NCBI GenBank assembly: GCA_002788515.1 | Contig: PFRJ01000088.1 | Coordinates: forward strand, 1 to 14,593 | From: Nitrosopumilales archaeon CG_4_9_14_0_2_um_filter_34_16 | GTDB taxonomy: Archaea > Thermoproteota > Nitrososphaeria > Nitrososphaerales > Nitrosopumilaceae | Direction of reading: 5' to 3' | DNA: 14,593 nt | In this document: positions 13,073 to 14,593 of the stretch, piece after piece | How the letters are laid out: every line of letters begins with the position of its first letter | Numbering within the stretch: the first letter of the stretch is position 1 | The notes under the pieces: generated by a model | Told to the model about the DNA's origin: nothing | Database searches by the model: none | The model's input: only the letters and a program-made list of their open reading frames with translations | Translations under genes and position numbers: made by a program

Positions 13073-13096
13073 ATTGCTAAATTCGAATTTAGAAAT
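13073..13096. repeat. Palindrome C (core CTAAATTCGAATTTAG)
   Basis: A 16-base perfect dyad at 13077-13092, extending to 24 bases with one mismatched pair. It is nearly identical to the centre of palindrome B, 640 bases away. It directly abuts a TATA-like GTATAAAAAATA, so a bound protein would cover or touch the BRE of the promoter for the gene at 13163. A further half-site (GAATTTAGAAT) lies at about 13124-13134. Confidence 0.65.
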
Positions 13097-13108
13097 GTAT
13101 AAAAAATA
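13097..13108 (+). promoter_or_regulatory. TATA box upstream of the DUF2299-like gene
   Basis: GTATAAAAAATA would place the transcript start near 13125-13130, leaving an untranslated leader of about 35 bases that contains the stem-loop at 13143-13162. Palindrome C lies immediately upstream. Confidence 0.5.
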
Positions 13109-13142
13109 ACAGGGCAATCATTTGAATTTAGAATCATATAGA

Positions 13143-13162
13143 ACTAGTCTAAGTGGACTAGT
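13143..13162 (+). promoter_or_regulatory. Stem-loop abutting the start codon at 13163
   Basis: ACTAGTC (13143-13149) pairs perfectly with GACTAGT (13156-13162) around loop TAAGTG, and the ATG follows with no gap. In RNA it would sit where the ribosome binding site should be, and no good Shine-Dalgarno sequence is seen outside it. Confidence 0.45.
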
Positions 13163-13612
13163 ATGAGTATGTCAAAAATGCGAGACAATGTTGAGAGATG
13201 GGTGATTCATGAAGGGCTTTCTTTTGAAGAAGTAAAAAATCCTGAAAACACATTTCAGATTTTAATAAAACATGCAGGTCAGTATGGAATTCCTGTAGAG
13301 GTATTTGAGCCAAAAGGACAACCAGGAATTCTAGTAATAGGTGCCAAGGTAGTGATGAAGAACAATCAAATTGCAAGATATTTGGGATTTAGTCCAGAAG
13401 AAAAGGAAAAATTTGAGAAAAAAGTAAACGATTTTTGTTACTCTGTACAGGCAATCAACAAGATCATTACAGAAGATGGGAAACAAAAAGTTGGAGTGTA
13501 TGTGGTAATGGATGATAAAGAGAATATCAATCAACAGACAATGCTTGAGGCAATAGACAGTGTTTCTGAAAAATATGATAAAACATCACGATTTTTGATG
13601 AAGACTTTTTGA
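13163..13612 (+). CDS. DUF2299-like archaeal protein
   Basis: A 149-residue soluble protein. It begins with a helix and W-x-x-x-E-G (NVERWVIHEGLSFEEVKNPENTFQILIKHAG), continues through strands (GIPVEVFEPKGQPGILVIGAKVVM), a helix PEEKEKFEKKVNDFCYSVQ, a strand KVGVYVVMDD and a last helix. This alternation fits the archaeal DUF2299 family, described as having a fold like type III secretion chaperones; the assignment is by eye. No enzyme residues are evident. ATG codons at 13169 and 13178 are alternative starts. It is followed after four bases by a chain of very short ORFs. Confidence 0.7.
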   Translation: MSMSKMRDNVERWVIHEGLSFEEVKNPENTFQILIKHAGQYGIPVEVFEPKGQPGILVIGAKVVMKNNQIARYLGFSPEEKEKFEKKVNDFCYSVQAINKIITEDGKQKVGVYVVMDDKENINQQTMLEAIDSVSEKYDKTSRFLMKTF

Positions 13613-13616
13613 AAAA

Positions 13617-13811
13617 ATGGATAATTTATCAGTTATACGCGGTCCTTATATCAAAAAGTCACTACAAGACAGTATGAAATCAATAAAAATTACAACAAAA
13701 AGAAAATCGAGAATTGGTTTCATAGAAAGCCAAATTCTCAAAATCAAGGCTTCAAAAAACAAGGTTTTTGTTTTGACAGTCATTGCAACGTTAATGGTGT
13801 TTGTAAAATGA
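13617..13811 (+). CDS. Short basic ORF with C-terminal hydrophobic helix, 64 residues
   Basis: Starts four bases after the DUF2299-like stop. The first 48 residues are polar and Lys-rich (KSLQDSMKSIKITTKRKSRIGFIESQILKIKASKNK) and the last part is hydrophobic (VFVLTVIATLMVFV), like a tail-anchored protein. No family is recognised and no strong ribosome binding site is seen, so it would rely on coupling to the gene before it. A minus-strand frame lies opposite, but its Cys- and Phe-rich product looks like an antisense shadow. Confidence 0.5.
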   Translation: MDNLSVIRGPYIKKSLQDSMKSIKITTKRKSRIGFIESQILKIKASKNKVFVLTVIATLMVFVK

Positions 13812-13930
13812 ATTTTTTCAACATTTTTTTCAAGCATACAACAAAGAACTTTGAGTTCAGTGTCAACATCAACGTTAACAAGATTAAGCTTGAAGACACA
13901 GCTACAAAATGGGAGGTAATTCAAAATTGA
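13808..13930 (+). CDS. Short ORF, 40 residues
   Basis: Its ATG overlaps the stop of the 64-residue ORF in ATGA. GGTG (13796-13799) about eight bases upstream may help initiation. The product is MNFFNIFFKHTTKNFEFSVNINVNKIKLEDTATKWEVIQN: an aromatic start, then a probable beta strand and a charged end. Function unknown. Support comes from position and junction type rather than family. Confidence 0.4.
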   Translation: MNFFNIFFKHTTKNFEFSVNINVNKIKLEDTATKWEVIQN

Positions 13931-13998
13931 ACATCACTGAAATGATAAACGAAGTTCTAGACACATACAGTATGAAAGAGGTACAATCCGATGAATAA
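13927..13998 (+). CDS. Possible microprotein, 23 residues
   Basis: A TTG overlapping the previous stop (TTGA) opens 23 codons (NITEMINEVLDTYSMKEVQSDE), an acidic helix. GGGAGGT (13911-13917), nine bases upstream, is one of the strongest Shine-Dalgarno sites in the window and has no other obvious client. The ORF could also be only a leader for the next one. Confidence 0.35.
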   Translation: MNITEMINEVLDTYSMKEVQSDE

Positions 13999-14077
13999 AT
14001 TATTCAAAGTAATTGGATTGGTATTGGCAGTACATTTCATTGTAAAGACAGTTCACAGCGAATTAAAGCAACAATAA
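13991..14077 (+). CDS. Single-pass membrane microprotein, 28 residues
   Basis: The ATG at 13991 has GAGGT (13978-13982) eight bases upstream and overlaps the previous ORF by eight bases. The product, MNKLFKVIGLVLAVHFIVKTVHSELKQQ, has a basic start, a hydrophobic stretch of about 15 residues and a polar tail, consistent with a small membrane peptide. Its order in the chain (coupling plus own ribosome binding site) supports translation. Function unknown. Confidence 0.45.
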   Translation: MNKLFKVIGLVLAVHFIVKTVHSELKQQ

Positions 14078-14085
14078 TCTAAGAA

Positions 14086-14116
14086 GGGTGGGGCTTTTAG
14101 AGAAATAATCCCCCCC
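14086..14116 (+). other. G-tract and C-tract pair
   Basis: GGGTGGGG (14086-14093) is followed by seven C (14110-14116), which can pair as a GC stem across about 16 bases in a very AT-rich setting. It lies just after the micro-ORF chain and could end that transcript, although no T run follows. Nearby, ACACA-AAA-TGTGT (14123-14135) forms a second small dyad. The stretch 14078-14185 holds no gene that I can see. Confidence 0.35.
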
Positions 14117-14185
14117 TATTGGACACAAAATGTGTGTTCAAATGCACAGCCATCCAGTAAAATTAAAACAACCACTTAAGAAGAC

Positions 14186-14341
14186 ATGATAAAAACAGCT
14201 TTACAGTTTAGCGAAACTGCCATAAACGAGTCATTTGAGTCAACTAACAACATCTTTGATCAATTTAGATTATTCACATCAAGTTTGTTTTCCCAGATTA
14301 TTGATCAAATAACAATGCAATTACAAAATTTAGCAAAATAA
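14186..14341 (+). CDS. Amphipathic-helix ORF, 51 residues
   Basis: MIKTALQFSETAINESFESTNNIFDQFRLFTSSLFSQIIDQITMQLQNLAK. The spacing of Phe, Ile and Leu with Ser, Asn and Gln between them predicts one or two amphipathic helices, and there are no prolines or cysteines. This is the texture of small helical surface-binding or oligomerising proteins (phasin-like in style only; no homology is claimed). The ribosome binding site is weak (AAGAAG). Confidence 0.45.
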   Translation: MIKTALQFSETAINESFESTNNIFDQFRLFTSSLFSQIIDQITMQLQNLAK

Positions 14342-14367
14342 CCAATTTAGCAATAATATGCCTAAGC

Positions 14368-14447
14368 GTTAAACCCCCCATGAAAAATATGTACTTTAGT
14401 CACATTGTGAAATTTTCAAAATCAGACATTTTTGAGGGGGGTTTTAC
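14368..14447. repeat. Long-range inverted repeat with C6/G6 arms
   Basis: GTTAAACCCCCC (14368-14379) and GGGGGGTTTTAC (14436-14447) pair over 12 positions with one mismatch, and the bases just inside (GAAAAATATG and GACATTTTT) partly continue the stem. Two more copies of the arm, AGTAAAACACCCCCA (from 14496) and GCTAAACCCCCA (from 14534), follow in direct orientation. No gene is convincing in 14342-14593; a 28-codon frame from 14380 lies between the arms but has no ribosome binding site. A structured non-coding RNA is possible. Confidence 0.45.
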
Positions 14448-14547
14448 ACTTGTGCCTAGATACTAGATGCAATGCTAATTCCACCAAGCTCTCCCAGTAA
14501 AACACCCCCAAACTATTATTGTTGTGCGTAAAAGCTAAACCCCCAAT

Positions 14548-14571
14548 TTTTTGGTCAAAAAATACCAAAAA
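14548..14571. repeat. Small hairpin TTTTGGT/ACCAAAA
   Basis: TTTTGGT and ACCAAAA pair around the loop CAAAAAAT, directly after the last C-tract motif. With flanking A and T runs it could act as a terminator on either strand for whatever is transcribed from the C-tract region. Confidence 0.3.
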
Positions 14572-14593
14572 TAATCAAATATGATCAATCTAT

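Noticed and set aside
13646..13924. A 92-codon minus-strand frame opposite the micro-ORF chain
   Set aside because: Rich in Cys, Phe, Ile and Leu as expected from antisense of Lys/Asn-rich coding DNA. The plus strand has Shine-Dalgarno sites and overlap junctions, so it was preferred, though neither side is proven.
14341..14593. CRISPR-like array from the repeated C-tract motifs
   Set aside because: The repeats are too short (about 12 bases), one is inverted, spacing is irregular, and no cas genes are present.

Overview
The window is AT-rich archaeal chromosome and reads as a marine ammonia-oxidising thaumarchaeon (Nitrososphaeria, probably Nitrosopumilales). This rests on a PEFG-type C-terminal sorting signal at the left edge, an archaeal alpha proteasome subunit, archaeal/eukaryal-type ribosomal proteins (S4e, zinc S14, long S3), the RNase P protein Rpp29 inside the ribosomal cluster, and promoters with TATA boxes about 25-27 bases before near-leaderless starts. 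The species call is inference.

Layout. 2-2298: the end of a PEFG-CTERM protein, then on the minus strand a YCII-like protein, an unknown basic protein, a 39-residue membrane microprotein and a DUF371 protein. The 350-base gap between the first two minus-strand genes holds a nested inverted repeat. 2351-4044: psmA, fired divergently from the DUF371 gene, then a SPOUT RNA methyltransferase and a 36-residue membrane microprotein. 4135-11911: a tightly packed S10/spc ribosomal operon in the order L3, L4, L23, S19, L22, S3, L29, Rpp29, S17, L14, L24, S4e, L5, S14, S8, L6. Neighbours overlap by a few bases or are separated by short gaps, and many starts have GGAGGT-like ribosome binding sites, so translational coupling is expected. 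L2 is missing from its usual slot between L23 and S19, and the run stops at L6 instead of continuing with L32e, L19e, L18, S5, L30 and L15.

11924-13035: an unknown 95-residue gene, tRNA-Asn(GTT), a small CxxC/CxxC zinc-ribbon-like protein and a two-helix membrane protein. 13163-14341: a DUF2299-like gene followed by a string of very short overlapping ORFs, two of which have good Shine-Dalgarno sites. 14342-14593: no convincing gene, but repeated TAAAACCCCC-type tracts and a long-range stem.

The operon supplies large- and small-subunit ribosomal proteins plus an RNase P subunit; the SPOUT methyltransferase and tRNA-Asn add to the translation theme, and psmA supplies the proteasome ring. The least explained parts are a family of three related palindromes between 12364 and 13096 (one a perfect 30-base dyad), the micro-ORF string, and the C-tract region at the right end.
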